Positions 8,734 through 17,718 are shown, numbered from the stretch's first letter. The stretch: 64,000 nt of DNA from Corynebacterium minutissimum (GCF_016889765.1 NZ_CP069533.1:2294001-2358000), one strand, 5' to 3'. Program-made: numbers and translations. Notes: a model not told the origin generated them from the letters alone.

Positions 8734-9350
8734 GTCAGTCCTTTCGAAAAGTCGTTAATAAGTGTGAGCGCAGATTCGAAGCGTTGCTCAAAGGGAATGG
8801 AGCAGCTGAAATCCGGCGATGCTGTGGCTATCCAGAAGGCTTCCCTCATCGCGGAGGCAATGAGAATGGCCTCCGTCTCAGCCGTGACGGAGGGCATCTG
8901 CTGCAGGTCAGGATCCTTTTTGAGACGCTCTGTGATGAGCTCCAGGATCTCGTTGGACTTGGCTCGCTTGCGGCTGAGCGACGCCGCCGCAGCGTCAGCG
9001 TCACCAGAAATCCGGCGGCGACGTTCCGTAATCACGCCATCAACGTGTTGGCCAACGAGATGGTCCTTGACAAGGTCCACTGCCAGCCTGAAGACGCTAT
9101 CCGTGGGGGTGTTAAGGAACGCGCTCCTCTGTTCCTCCGTGAACTCGTGGCTGGGGGCGCCAAGTACGGCAGAATCCTTGGAGTCGAAGTAGTTGAAAAA
9201 GGTGCGCCGAGAAATTCCCGCTGCGTCACAGATTTCCTCAACGGTCACGTCGGCAAACCCGCGCTCGTCCACTAAGCGAGTGGCGGCGTCTTCGATTTGC
9301 AGGCGCGTCTTGAGGCGCTTCTGCTCGCGTAATGACAGTTCTTCTTGCAC
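8727..9350 (-). CDS. TetR-family repressor of the adjacent efflux pump
   Basis: From the GTG at 9350 the protein has 207 residues. The N-terminal TetR HTH is clear: KTRLQIEDAATRLVDERGFADVTVEEICDAAGISRRTFFNYFDSKDSAV. The helical ligand-binding C-terminus is divergent. The GTG start is preferred over the ATG at 9443 because the intervening residues (HFFKNHQHCTWCK...) do not look like TetR and the DNA there holds two operator palindromes. One palindrome overlaps the start codon, the layout expected for autorepression. The MFS gene follows with a 7-bp overlap. Confidence 0.9.
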   Translation of the reverse strand: MQEELSLREQKRLKTRLQIEDAATRLVDERGFADVTVEEICDAAGISRRTFFNYFDSKDSAVLGAPSHEFTEEQRSAFLNTPTDSVFRLAVDLVKDHLVGQHVDGVITERRRRISGDADAAAASLSRKRAKSNEILELITERLKKDPDLQQMPSVTAETEAILIASAMREAFWIATASPDFSCSIPFEQRFESALTLINDFSKGLTW

Positions 9351-9359
9351 AGAGTGCAA
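9345..9359. promoter_or_regulatory. TetR operator candidate 1, overlapping the GTG start
   Basis: TTGCAC-AGA-GTGCAA is a perfect palindrome. An identical half-site pair lies 34 bp upstream. Binding here would block the start of the tetR-MFS mRNA. Confidence 0.7.
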
Positions 9360-9378
9360 CACTACACCCAGTGTAAGT

Positions 9379-9393
9379 TTGCACCAAGTGCAA
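9379..9393. promoter_or_regulatory. TetR operator candidate 2
   Basis: TTGCAC-CAA-GTGCAA has the same arms and 3-base spacer as the site at 9345. Between the two lies a third dyad, ACACT-N6-AGTGT. On the minus strand TTGGTG and TAGTGT, 17 bases apart, form a possible promoter within this array. Confidence 0.7.
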
Positions 9394-9476
9394 TGTTGGT
9401 GATTTTTGAAAAAATGTATTAAAGGTATGGTATAGGTCACCATAGGTGGTGGAGGTAGACGGTGAAAACGACGAAA

Positions 9477-9498
9477 CCGCCCTCCCGAAGGAGGGCGG
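9477..9498 (-). terminator. fumC terminator
   Basis: CCGCCCTCC-TTCG-GGAGGGCGG on the minus strand is a perfect 9-bp stem with a tetraloop, followed by TTTCGTCGTTTTC, 24 bases past the fumC stop. Confidence 0.85.
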
Positions 9499-9522
9499 CA
9501 GGGCCGTGAGCGGGCGGGACTT

Positions 9523-10923
9523 TTAGAAGTCGTCGCGGTCGCGGTTGGTCATGGTAAGAACGTTGAGGCGCTCGTCGAGCTCTTCCTCGGTGAGGTTCTC
9601 ACCGTCAACGAAGCCAAGGTCGATGACTGCCTCGCGAACAGTGATCTTCTCGTGCAGTGCGTGTTTGGCGGCCTTGGCGGCGTTCTCGTAGCCAATCTTG
9701 GAGTTCAGCGGCGTCACGATGGAGGTGGAAGACTCCGCGAACTTCTTCATGCGCTCCTCGTTAGCCTCAATGCCGTCGATGCACTTCTCAGCGAAGACGC
9801 GGGAGACGTTTGCCAGCAGACGGGAAGACTCGAGGACGTTGCGGGCCATCATCGGGATGTAGACGTTGAGCTCGAACTGACCGTTGGAGCCACCGAACGC
9901 TACAGCTGCGTCATTGCCGATTACCTGGCTGACCACCATGGTGGCAGCCTCACACAGAACCGGGTTGACCTTGCCCGGCATGATGGAGGAACCCGGCTGC
10001 AGATCCTTGAGGTGAATCTCAGCCAGACCGGTCAGCGGGCCGGAACCCATGAGGCGGATATCGTTAGCAATCTTGTTGAGGGAGATAGCCACGGTGCGCA
10101 TTGCGCCGGAGAACTCCACGAGGGCATCGCGCGCGGCCTGAGCCTCGAAGTGGTTCTTGGCCTCAGACAGCTCCTTTACACCGGTGAGCTTCACGAGCTC
10201 CTCGGTGACCTTGGCGCCGAAGTCAGCGGACGTGTTCAGGCCCGTACCGGTAGCGGTGCCACCGATGGCCAGCTCGCCCAAACGCGGCAGGGTCGCTTCG
10301 ACGCGCTCGATGCCGAGCTCGATTTGGCGTGCGTAACCGCCGAACTCCTGGCCCAAGGTAACCGGGGTGGCGTCCATGAGGTGAGTACGGCCAGACTTCA
10401 CCACGTCGGCGAACTCCTTAGCCTTTGCCACGAGGGACTCGTGCAGGACCTTGAGGCCTGGGATGAGGTCATTGACAGCAGCTTCAGTAGCAGCCACGTG
10501 GGTGGCAGTGGGGAAGGTGTCATTAGAGGACTGGCCCATATTCACGTGGTCATTCGGGTGAATCTCCACGCCGTTGTTGTGGGCGATGGAGGCGATGACC
10601 TCGTTGGTGTTCATGTTGGAGGAGGTGCCGGAACCGGTCTGGAAGACGTCGATGGGGAAAGCCTCATCGTGCTTGCCCTCAGCAATTTCAGTAGCAGCAG
10701 CGATGATGGCGTCTGCCTTCTCGGCGTCCAGCTTGCCGGAATCCTTGTTCACCTGAGCACACGCGGCCTTGAGGAGACCAAGCGCGCGAATCTGAGCGGA
10801 CTCAAGGCCGCGGCCAGAGATTGGGAAATTCTCCACTGCACGCTGGGTCTGGGCGCGCCACAGAGCGTCAACCGGAACCTTGACCTCGCCCATGGTGTCG
10901 TGCTCAATGCGGTATTCAGTCAT
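9523..10923 (-). CDS. fumC: Fumarate hydratase class II
   Basis: A 466-residue homotetrameric TCA-cycle enzyme converting fumarate to L-malate. Family signatures include GSGTSSNMNTNEV, GRTHLMDATPVTLGQE, GTATGTGLN and the signature loop GSSIMPGKVNP (about residues 316-326). The length is normal. An AAAGGTGA ribosome binding site lies just upstream of the ATG at 10923. A tetraloop terminator follows. glpX lies about 100 bp upstream on the same strand, as in other corynebacteria, but that gap holds a short dyad and may separate the transcripts. Confidence 0.97.
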   Translation of the reverse strand: MTEYRIEHDTMGEVKVPVDALWRAQTQRAVENFPISGRGLESAQIRALGLLKAACAQVNKDSGKLDAEKADAIIAAATEIAEGKHDEAFPIDVFQTGSGTSSNMNTNEVIASIAHNNGVEIHPNDHVNMGQSSNDTFPTATHVAATEAAVNDLIPGLKVLHESLVAKAKEFADVVKSGRTHLMDATPVTLGQEFGGYARQIELGIERVEATLPRLGELAIGGTATGTGLNTSADFGAKVTEELVKLTGVKELSEAKNHFEAQAARDALVEFSGAMRTVAISLNKIANDIRLMGSGPLTGLAEIHLKDLQPGSSIMPGKVNPVLCEAATMVVSQVIGNDAAVAFGGSNGQFELNVYIPMMARNVLESSRLLANVSRVFAEKCIDGIEANEERMKKFAESSTSIVTPLNSKIGYENAAKAAKHALHEKITVREAVIDLGFVDGENLTEEELDERLNVLTMTNRDRDDF

Positions 10924-11022
10924 GAAGTCACCTTTTCTTGTGAAGTGAAATGAGTTGGGGATTTAGTGTGTGCCGTGGCACGGCATTGACCGCTACCGTA
11001 GCACTGTTATGAGGTCAGTGGA

Positions 11023-12042
11023 CTAGCTTTCCTCATCGTGTGGATTGGTGTAGTCCACAACGGAGTATTCCTGGAGCTTGGCCAGCTTATGGATGGAGTC
11101 CACGTAGCGGATGGTTCCGGACTTGGAACGCATGACGAGGGAGCGGGTAGTCGCTCCATTCTTGCGGTAGGACACACCACGCAGCATGTCGCCGTTGGTG
11201 ACACCAGTAGCGGCGAAGTAGCAGTTCTCAGAGGAGACGAGGTCATTGGTGGTGAGCACGCGGTCGAGGTCGTGGCCAGCCTGGCGAGCCTTTTCTGCTT
11301 CCTCTTCATCCTTCGGCCACAGCTTGCCCTGGATTTCGCCACCCATGCACTTCATGGCGCAGGCGGTGATGATGCCTTCCGGGGTTCCGCCAATGCCCAT
11401 CATGAGGTCAATAGAGTTGCTGTCCTGGCAGGTAGCGATGGCACCAGCCACGTCACCATCCATGATGAGACGGACCTTCGCGCCGGCCTCGCGGATCTCC
11501 TTGATGAGCTGTTCGTGACGCGGGCGGTCGAGCACCACAACAGTCAGGTCAGAAGCTTTAATGCCCTTAGCCTTAGCTACGGACTTCACGTTCCAGGCAA
11601 CGGACTCGTTGATGTCAATGGAACCGACGGCATCCGGGCCCACCGCAATCTTCTGCATGTAGAAGACAGCGGACGGGTCATACATGGTGCCGCGCTCAGC
11701 AGCGGCGATGACCGAGATGGCGTTCGGGCGGCCCTCAGCCATGAGACGGGTGCCGTCTACTGGGTCCACGGCGATGTCCATTTCAGCGCCCGTGCCGGTG
11801 CCGACCTGTTCGCCGTTGAAGAGCATCGGGGCTTCGTCCTTTTCGCCCTCACCAATGACAACGACACCGTTCATTTCAACGGAGTTGATGAGCTTGCGCA
11901 TGGCATCCACCGCCGCGCCATCGCCTTCATTCTTCTGTCCACGGCCAACCCAGCGACCTGAAGCCAACGCAGCAGCCTCGGTGACGCGCACCAGCTCCAT
12001 GGCTAGGTTGCGGTCGGGGATATAAGACGTGTTATCGGACAT
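11023..12042 (-). CDS. glpX: Fructose-1,6-bisphosphatase class II
   Basis: A 339-residue gluconeogenic phosphatase that releases phosphate from fructose 1,6-bisphosphate. Diagnostic segments are ASGRWVGRGQKNEGDGAAVD, VVIGEGEKDEAPML, the metal site MDIAVDPVDGTRL, and GIGGTPEGIITACAMKC. This is the GlpX type used as the only FBPase in Corynebacterium. AAAGAAAGGGA precedes the ATG at 12042. It is divergent from the DUF4245 gene. Confidence 0.96.
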   Translation of the reverse strand: MSDNTSYIPDRNLAMELVRVTEAAALASGRWVGRGQKNEGDGAAVDAMRKLINSVEMNGVVVIGEGEKDEAPMLFNGEQVGTGTGAEMDIAVDPVDGTRLMAEGRPNAISVIAAAERGTMYDPSAVFYMQKIAVGPDAVGSIDINESVAWNVKSVAKAKGIKASDLTVVVLDRPRHEQLIKEIREAGAKVRLIMDGDVAGAIATCQDSNSIDLMMGIGGTPEGIITACAMKCMGGEIQGKLWPKDEEEAEKARQAGHDLDRVLTTNDLVSSENCYFAATGVTNGDMLRGVSYRKNGATTRSLVMRSKSGTIRYVDSIHKLAKLQEYSVVDYTNPHDEES

Positions 12043-12243
12043 GTGTGATTGGTCCCTTTCTTTTCAGGTGGCTCAGCTCGGGGTGGGGGAAATACCCGGC
12101 ATACGTTTTCTATTCTTCCACTTTTGTGGTGAATCCAAGCCCGAATGCCTCCCCCAGATGTGGGATTGGGGGTGATTGGGGTCGTAACCGCAGGTAGACA
12201 GCCGGTGTCGCGTTCGCGGGAGGCGGCGTGCGATACTAGGCGG

Positions 12244-12837
12244 GTGGCTGCTGAAGAGAAACCAAAGATTTTCGAGGGTGCGCGTGACATCACCTTGAGT
12301 GTCGGCGTCATTCTCATCATGATGTTCGTCGCGGTGGGCGCTACGGGTCTGTGTTCGATTAACCCGGAAAAAGCGGGGCCGGTGCAGGATGTTGACGCCG
12401 CGACCTTCCTGGAGATGGAAGCACGCGGACATGGAGCCGTTATCCGTGAACCAGCGTTGCCGGAAGGGTGGCAGCCCAATGCAGCGCGCCGCAAGCAGAT
12501 GGGCGCTGAGACTGGCTCCGTGGTGAGCTGGCTGACCCCACATGAAGGCTACGTCGAGTCGGCGCAGACACAGCTGGCGCTTGGCGACGTCCCCTCGGCC
12601 TACGACTCCCACTACCGTGCCCACTCCGAGCACCGAGAGGTAGCAGGCCACGACGTCGAAATCCTGAGCAGCGATGATAAGGACGTTCGCCCCCTCTGGA
12701 TTACCGATTTGGGCGATGCCCGCCTAGTACTGACAGGCTCAGCCTCGGACGCAGATTATGAAACAGCCTTGACCGCCTTCGCTAAGGCGGAGCCGCTCAA
12801 GATTGCCGAAGACGGCAGCGTCATCAGCGGAAACTAA
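12244..12837 (+). CDS. DUF4245 membrane-anchored protein
   Basis: From the GTG at 12244 the protein is 197 residues. A short cytoplasmic lead (AAEEKPKIFEGARD) is followed by one transmembrane helix (SVGVILIMMFVAVGATGLCSI) and an extracytoplasmic domain containing IREPALPEGWQPNAARR and LVLTGSASDADYETALTAF. This is the actinobacterial DUF4245 family, of unknown function. A GATACT box ends 6 bases before the GTG, suggesting a leaderless mRNA and supporting this start over the ATG at 12145. It overlaps the convergent gene's end by 14 bp. Confidence 0.82.
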   Translation: MAAEEKPKIFEGARDITLSVGVILIMMFVAVGATGLCSINPEKAGPVQDVDAATFLEMEARGHGAVIREPALPEGWQPNAARRKQMGAETGSVVSWLTPHEGYVESAQTQLALGDVPSAYDSHYRAHSEHREVAGHDVEILSSDDKDVRPLWITDLGDARLVLTGSASDADYETALTAFAKAEPLKIAEDGSVISGN

Positions 12838-13177
12838 CGCGCTGGAGCGTGCCGTTCCAGTCCACGTCGACACTGTCGCCGACGGTCTGGTTAAGAGTTT
12901 CTTGGTCGAGACCACTCAGCTGCGTCTTGCCTAGGTAGACATCGACCTTTTCGTGCTGTGACTTGCCGGGGAAGAGAGTAATCTCAGTGAGCTTGTCCTG
13001 GGCAAAGCGCAGAACAATCGAGCCCGAAAAGTAGCTGATCTCCTCGCCGTGGGCGGTATGCGGGGTGCCGAAAAATTCCTCGGCGAGGTGGCGGGGGTCA
13101 CCGAACATCAAGGAACCTGCTCCACCAGACTTGGAGACGAAATCGACACGTTCACCCGGGTATCCGTAAATCTTCAT
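12824..13177 (-). CDS. Hypothetical protein downstream of xseB
   Basis: A 117-residue protein I do not recognise. It has alternating beta-type patterns (SIVLRFAQDKLTEITLFPGK, KVDVYLGKTQLSGL) and no signal or membrane segment. Its ATG directly follows the xseB stop with no gap, so it is translationally linked to the exonuclease VII genes. Its end overlaps the DUF4245 end. It is likely a real corynebacterial gene. Confidence 0.7.
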   Translation of the reverse strand: MKIYGYPGERVDFVSKSGGAGSLMFGDPRHLAEEFFGTPHTAHGEEISYFSGSIVLRFAQDKLTEITLFPGKSQHEKVDVYLGKTQLSGLDQETLNQTVGDSVDVDWNGTLQRVSFR

Positions 13178-13450
13178 TTACGCTTCCTCTACTTGTACGT
13201 CTTCTTGGTCGTCGTTCTTACGTAGTGCTTCCTCTACGCGCTTGGAGGCGCCATCTAGGTGTGCCTCGCAGGCTTTGGCTAGAGCCTCACCACGTTCCCA
13301 GTACTTCAGGGACTCATCGAGGCCCATCTGGCCCAGCTCTAGAATCTTCACGGTTTCAATAAGCTCATCACGAGCTTGCTCGTAGCTCAGTTCCGCAACG
13401 GGAGGGAATGCGTCCTGGCCGGGTTGTCCGGTGCCAATGGTGTCAGTCAT
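13178..13450 (-). CDS. xseB: Exodeoxyribonuclease VII small subunit
   Basis: A 90-residue helical protein. FPPVAELSYEQARDELIETVKILELGQMGLDESLKYWERGEALAKACEAHLDGA is the typical XseB coiled-coil core. Several copies bind one XseA to form the nuclease that trims single-stranded DNA ends. The C-terminus is acidic (DDQEDVQVEEA). It lies downstream of xseA with a 65-bp gap and immediately upstream of a small unknown gene. Confidence 0.93.
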   Translation of the reverse strand: MTDTIGTGQPGQDAFPPVAELSYEQARDELIETVKILELGQMGLDESLKYWERGEALAKACEAHLDGASKRVEEALRKNDDQEDVQVEEA

Positions 13451-13515
13451 GGTGGTTCCTATCTGTTTCGTGTGCGTCGTGTGTGCGTATTTCGTCTGTG
13501 TTCAGTGTAGGGAGC

Positions 13516-14757
13516 TCAGTCTGCCGGCTGAGAAGCCATCGCCGCGGCGGTGATGGAGCCATCGCCCACGCGGATGCGTAACTGCGAGCCCGGAGGTGAT
13601 TGCTTATAACTCGTGACCACATCGGGCCCACTCCCGTCGCGCGGGACGACCTGCACGATGGCATAGCCGCGCTCGAGTGTGGCCGAGGGGCCTAAAGCAG
13701 AAACCCGAGCGCGCAGCGACGCTACCTGGTTGCTTTCCCGATCTAAGTGGTGCGTGATGACGCGTCGGATGAGCGACACGTGATGCTCCAGCTCGTCGCG
13801 ACGGGCGTTAATCGGGACCATAGGGTCTGCCAGAACCGGACGCGAGCGGATATTCTCCAGTCCTCGGCGCTCGCGCTCGACCCATCCGCGGAGTGCTGCC
13901 GCCATCCGGGAGCGGGCTTCATTAATGAGCGCGTATTCCTCGGCTGCGGAAGGGACGACGCGCTTTGCAGCATCGGTCGGGGTAGCAGCGCGGAGATCGG
14001 CGACGTCATCAAGCACGGGGTGGTCCGGCTCGTGACCGATAGCTGACACCACCGGGGTGTGGGCCTCAGCGACTGCACGCTGGAGGGCTTCTTCAGAAAA
14101 GGGGAGGAGGTCTTCGACTGAGCCGCCGCCGCGGGCAATGATGATGACATCAACCTCCGGGTTGGCGTCGAGAGTCCGCAGCGCATCCACGACCTGTGTC
14201 ACGGCGGTAGCGCCTTGCACTGCGGTGTTGATGACCTCGAACTGTACGGCCGGCCAGCGGTCCTGCGCCACGGAGATAACATCACGCTCGGCATGAGAAC
14301 CACGCCCGGTAATAAGGCCGATCTTTTTCGGTAAGTAGGGCAGAGGCAGCTTGCGAGAAGGATCGCACAAACCTTCCTGGCGGAGGCGCTGACGCAGCAT
14401 CTCCACGCGGGCGAGAAGATCGCCGATGCCCACGTGGCGAATGTCGGTGACCCACAGTGAGAAGCTGCCGCGACCTGCATAAAAGGCCGGTTTGCCGTAG
14501 ACCACAACGCGGTCACCATCCTTGAGCGGTGAAGGAGCGTTGCGGATGAGCGAGGTATTGCACGTGAGCTGTACGGACTTCTCCTGCTCCACATCACGCA
14601 GCGTGATGTAGGACAGCTTCCATGTCGGTTTCATGTTGAGCTGGGTAATCTGGCCCTCGACCCATAGAAAGCCAAGACGCTCAATCCAGCCTTTAACTTG
14701 GTCATTGACCTTGCCAACGGGCCACGGTGCCTCCGCGGAATTAGCCGGTTGGTTCAC
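13516..14757 (-). CDS. xseA: Exodeoxyribonuclease VII large subunit
   Basis: From the GTG at 14757 the protein has 413 residues. The N-terminal OB-fold (WVEGQITQLNMKPTWKLSYITLRD, about 30-110) binds single-stranded DNA. The catalytic domain shows GLITGRGSHAERDVI, DVIIIARGGGSVEDLLPFSEE and VVSAIGHEPDHPVLDDVADLRAATPTDAA. AAGGA precedes this GTG at good distance, so I prefer it to the ATG at 14814. It works with XseB. It is divergent from ispH. Confidence 0.95.
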   Translation of the reverse strand: MNQPANSAEAPWPVGKVNDQVKGWIERLGFLWVEGQITQLNMKPTWKLSYITLRDVEQEKSVQLTCNTSLIRNAPSPLKDGDRVVVYGKPAFYAGRGSFSLWVTDIRHVGIGDLLARVEMLRQRLRQEGLCDPSRKLPLPYLPKKIGLITGRGSHAERDVISVAQDRWPAVQFEVINTAVQGATAVTQVVDALRTLDANPEVDVIIIARGGGSVEDLLPFSEEALQRAVAEAHTPVVSAIGHEPDHPVLDDVADLRAATPTDAAKRVVPSAAEEYALINEARSRMAAALRGWVERERRGLENIRSRPVLADPMVPINARRDELEHHVSLIRRVITHHLDRESNQVASLRARVSALGPSATLERGYAIVQVVPRDGSGPDVVTSYKQSPPGSQLRIRVGDGSITAAAMASQPAD

Positions 14758-14885
14758 GCGTAGTCCTTCCTTCGTGCTGTGTTCTGCGTACAGTCTAGGA
14801 GGTGCCTCGGACATTCACTGCCAGCGGGCAGCGATGCTGGGGAGGGAACTACAGTATGCGGCGGTTTTTCGATACTCTTGGTGCC

Positions 14886-15845
14886 ATGACTGAAACTGCC
14901 AAGAAGGTGCTCCTGGCGGCTCCACGCGGCTACTGTGCCGGTGTCGACCGTGCAGTTGAGACTGTGGAAAAGGCGCTGGAGAAGTACGGCGCGCCGATTT
15001 ACGTGCGCAAGCAGATCGTGCACAACCGCTTTGTCGTGGAATCGCTAGCCAAGCGTGGCGTCATCTTCGTCGAGGAAGCCTCCGAGGCTCCTGAAGGCGC
15101 GCACCTGGTCTTCTCTGCCCACGGCATTGCCCCGAGCGTGCGTAAAGAAGCACAAGAGCGCAAGCAGCTGACGTTGGACGCCACGTGCCCACTGGTGACC
15201 AAGGTCCACAAGGAAGCGCAGCGCTTCGAGCGCGACGGCTACCACATTCTCCTCGTGGGCCACGAGGGGCATGAAGAGGTGGAAGGCACCGCTGGTGAGG
15301 CGCCGGACGTAACGCACTTGGTGGATGGCATCGAGGGCGTCGATAAGCTGCCAGACTTCCTCCAGAACGAGAAGCTGATCTGGCTTTCCCAGACCACTTT
15401 GTCGGTGGATGAGACCATCGAGATTGTCAATAAGCTGCGCGAGCGTTTCCCGCACTTGGAGAACCCGCCGTCAGACGATATTTGCTACGCCACCCAGAAC
15501 CGCCAGGAGTCGGTTAAGGCGATTGCCCCGAAGTGCGACCTGATGATCGTCGTGGGCTCCCAGAACTCGTCGAACTCCAAGCGCCTCGTTGAGGTAGCGC
15601 TGGAAGCCGGCTCGACGGCGTCCTACCTCGTGGACTTCGCCTCCGAAATTGAGGAGGCATGGCTCGACGGCGTCAACACCGTGGGCGTGACGTGTGGTGC
15701 CTCTGTTCCGGAGCTGCTCGTGCGTGAGGTTCTCGAGTTCCTTGATCAGCGTGGTTACAGCGATGTAGAGCAGGTAACGACCTCGACGGAGACCATTACC
15801 TTCTCCCTGCCTCGCGATCTTCGTCCGGCGCGTACTGGGCGCTAA
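14886..15845 (+). CDS. ispH: 4-hydroxy-3-methylbut-2-enyl diphosphate reductase
   Basis: A 319-residue Fe-S enzyme for the last step of the MEP isoprenoid pathway, producing IPP and DMAPP. Three cluster cysteines are visible: Cys17 in PRGYCAGVDRAV, Cys101 in LDATCPLVTKVH and Cys200 in DICYATQNRQ. Also present are VFSAHGIAPSV and VVGSQNSSNSKRL. The ATG at 14886 is chosen because homologues begin close to the PRGYCAG motif. A GATACT box ends 9 bases upstream, giving a very short leader or none. It overlaps the end of the convergent DUF6542 gene by 4 bp. Confidence 0.96.
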   Translation: MTETAKKVLLAAPRGYCAGVDRAVETVEKALEKYGAPIYVRKQIVHNRFVVESLAKRGVIFVEEASEAPEGAHLVFSAHGIAPSVRKEAQERKQLTLDATCPLVTKVHKEAQRFERDGYHILLVGHEGHEEVEGTAGEAPDVTHLVDGIEGVDKLPDFLQNEKLIWLSQTTLSVDETIEIVNKLRERFPHLENPPSDDICYATQNRQESVKAIAPKCDLMIVVGSQNSSNSKRLVEVALEAGSTASYLVDFASEIEEAWLDGVNTVGVTCGASVPELLVREVLEFLDQRGYSDVEQVTTSTETITFSLPRDLRPARTGR

Positions 15846-16576
15846 TTCTCTGCGTTAGTCTTCGTACAGGTTCTCGTCGAGTTTCTGCTGAGGGCGCCTC
15901 TGTGTGCGGCGCGCTTTCTCCGCGGATTCGGCCGCAGCGCGGAGGAAGTCCTCGCGCTCATCCGTGTCGGGGAGGCTTGGCGGCGCTTTTCGCGCTCCTC
16001 TGCTTGGCGGCGCCGGCGTTCCTCGCGGTTACGTTCACGAACGCGGGTGTTCTCACGTGCCACTAGCTCTGCCACGGAGAGGCGCTCAGAGCGGTTGCGC
16101 TGGTCCGCGGCAATGTCCGCGCGGCGCTTCTGTAGGGCCTCAGCTTCGCGGCTCTTAGCGTGGTTGTTGCTGCGCCATGCACGCAACACTGCGAGAAGCG
16201 CACACGCCAGCACCGTCACGATGAGGACGGGAAAGTGCTGGACCAGGGGGAACGCAGAGGTCAGTAGCGCCGTCTTAGAAAACGGCGATGCACCTTCCGG
16301 CAAAGCGGTGGTGGAGGTGATGAAACCAGCACCGACGGTGCCGACCGCATAAAGCAACGGCAAGCTGATGACCGTCATGTACAAGCCGCGGGTCTCCACG
16401 AGCCATGTGACGGCGAGCGAACCAAGGCCAAAAATCAGCGCAAAGGGCAGGCCGACGCGGCCCAGCACGCCGGAGACTGCCATGGCCACGAGGACCACGA
16501 CGAGCGCTACAAAAAGCGCTCGAACGGTGGGCATCCCGCGGCGGGGTGGGCGGCGACGATTTTTGGCAACTGACAC
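15842..16576 (-). CDS. DUF6542 membrane protein, probable frameshift near the C-terminus
   Basis: A 244-residue protein starting at a GTG (16576). A basic lead (KNRRRPPRRG) is followed by about four transmembrane helices (residues 20-140) and a charged coiled tail with RERNREERRRRQAEEREKRR. This matches actinobacterial DUF6542 proteins, which lack a known role. After about residue 200 the frame reads unlike the preceding tail (SPTRMSARTSSALRPNP). The adjacent frame gives DTDEREDFLRAAAESAEKA..., ending at a stop at 15855. The switch falls on a GGGG run at 15969-15972, so a one-base indel or sequencing error is likely. It sits next to ispH, as in other corynebacteria. Confidence 0.75.
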   Translation of the reverse strand: MSVAKNRRRPPRRGMPTVRALFVALVVVLVAMAVSGVLGRVGLPFALIFGLGSLAVTWLVETRGLYMTVISLPLLYAVGTVGAGFITSTTALPEGASPFSKTALLTSAFPLVQHFPVLIVTVLACALLAVLRAWRSNNHAKSREAEALQKRRADIAADQRNRSERLSVAELVARENTRVRERNREERRRRQAEEREKRRQASPTRMSARTSSALRPNPRRKRAAHRGALSRNSTRTCTKTNAEN

Positions 16577-16611
16577 GACGAGAGAGTTTACCGGGATCGG
16601 CGCCTGAAACG

Positions 16612-17712
16612 TTAGTCATTGTGGGCGCGCCGCGGCCATGACTCGACGCTGCGCGGTTCTCGGGGCTGGCGATCTACGCGGGCGGGGATGTCCATCTCCT
16701 TGAGCCGGCGGGCGGTGACACCGACGCGGGAATCCAGGCTGGCCAGACTAGCGTTATAGGCTTCGACGGCGCGTTCCAGGCCACGTCCCACCTTGTCATA
16801 GTGTTCGTTGAGCGTATTGAGCCGTGTATACAGCTCGCGCCCCAAACGTTGGACCTCTCGAGCTTTGTCGGAGATCTCTTCGTGCTGCCAGCTCACCGCC
16901 ACGGTACGCAACAGCGCAAAAAGCGTGCTCGGCGTAGCGATGACGATGTTGTGCTCGAAGGCGAACTCGAGCAATTCGGTATCAACTGCCAACGCCGCAT
17001 CCACGAACGCGTCCGCGGGGACGAAAAGGACGACGAACTGCGGATGAGGAGAAAAGGCCTCAATGTAGTCTTTGCCCGACAGTGCCTGGACGTGCGCGCG
17101 CATGAGGTGGGCATGGCGCCGAAGGAAGCCAGCGCGATCCTCAGGGTCTTCGCTTTCTATGGCGTCGAGGTAGGCACTGAGCGGAACTTTGGCATCGACG
17201 ACGATGCTCCGACCGCCGGCCAGGTGAATAACCAGGTCGGGGCGCACAGCTGCGCCGTTGATATAGGCGGTGACCTGGGAATCAAAGTCCACGTGTTTGC
17301 GCATGCCGCCGAGCTCGACGACGCGCTCCAGCTGCATCTCTCCCCAACGTCCGCGAACATTCGGCGAGCGCAACGCGCCAACGAGTTTGTCGGTGCGGTC
17401 CGACAAGCGCGTAGAGGTGCGAGTAACTGCCTGGACCTGGCTGCTGAGTGCTGCAAACGAGCTGGCACGGTCTTCTTCAATCTCTTGGAGCTGCAGCCCG
17501 AGTCGGTCCATGGCCTTCTCCAGCGGTGCGAGTTCCGCTTGGCGGCGCTGTGATTCCTGCAGGGCGCGGTGCTCTTCAGAGGGCTGGGAGGACTGCGTGG
17601 AGTAGGCGCGGGCCAGCCAGCCCAGAACAGCACCAATGATGAGGCCAAGGAAAAGGAGCAGCACGGGAAGAGTGGACGTCATGCCTGACATCATGGCATG
17701 CGCCGCGGACAT
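16612..17712 (-). CDS. rmuC: DNA recombination protein RmuC
   Basis: A 366-residue protein. An N-terminal membrane helix (LPVLLLFLGLIIGAVLGWLARAY) is followed by a coiled coil (HRALQESQRRQAELAPLEKAMDR). The RmuC nuclease-like domain has RGRWGEMQLERVVELGGM, RPDLVIHLAGGRSIVVDAKVPL and VLFVPADAFVDAAL. RmuC proteins limit sequence inversion at short repeats. Three in-frame starts exist (17712, and two ATGs within 30 bases downstream); the choice is uncertain. It lies 6 bp after the AI-2E family gene on the same strand and is probably cotranscribed. Confidence 0.92.
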   Translation of the reverse strand: MSAAHAMMSGMTSTLPVLLLFLGLIIGAVLGWLARAYSTQSSQPSEEHRALQESQRRQAELAPLEKAMDRLGLQLQEIEEDRASSFAALSSQVQAVTRTSTRLSDRTDKLVGALRSPNVRGRWGEMQLERVVELGGMRKHVDFDSQVTAYINGAAVRPDLVIHLAGGRSIVVDAKVPLSAYLDAIESEDPEDRAGFLRRHAHLMRAHVQALSGKDYIEAFSPHPQFVVLFVPADAFVDAALAVDTELLEFAFEHNIVIATPSTLFALLRTVAVSWQHEEISDKAREVQRLGRELYTRLNTLNEHYDKVGRGLERAVEAYNASLASLDSRVGVTARRLKEMDIPARVDRQPREPRSVESWPRRAHND

Positions 17713-17718
17713 GGACCG

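Noticed and set aside
9652..10953. 433-codon open frame antisense to fumC
   Set aside because: Low-complexity Val/Gly/Leu/His-rich translation typical of the mirror of a biased coding strand.
11038..11961. 307-codon open frame antisense to glpX
   Set aside because: Mirror of a conserved gene, no ribosome binding site or motif.
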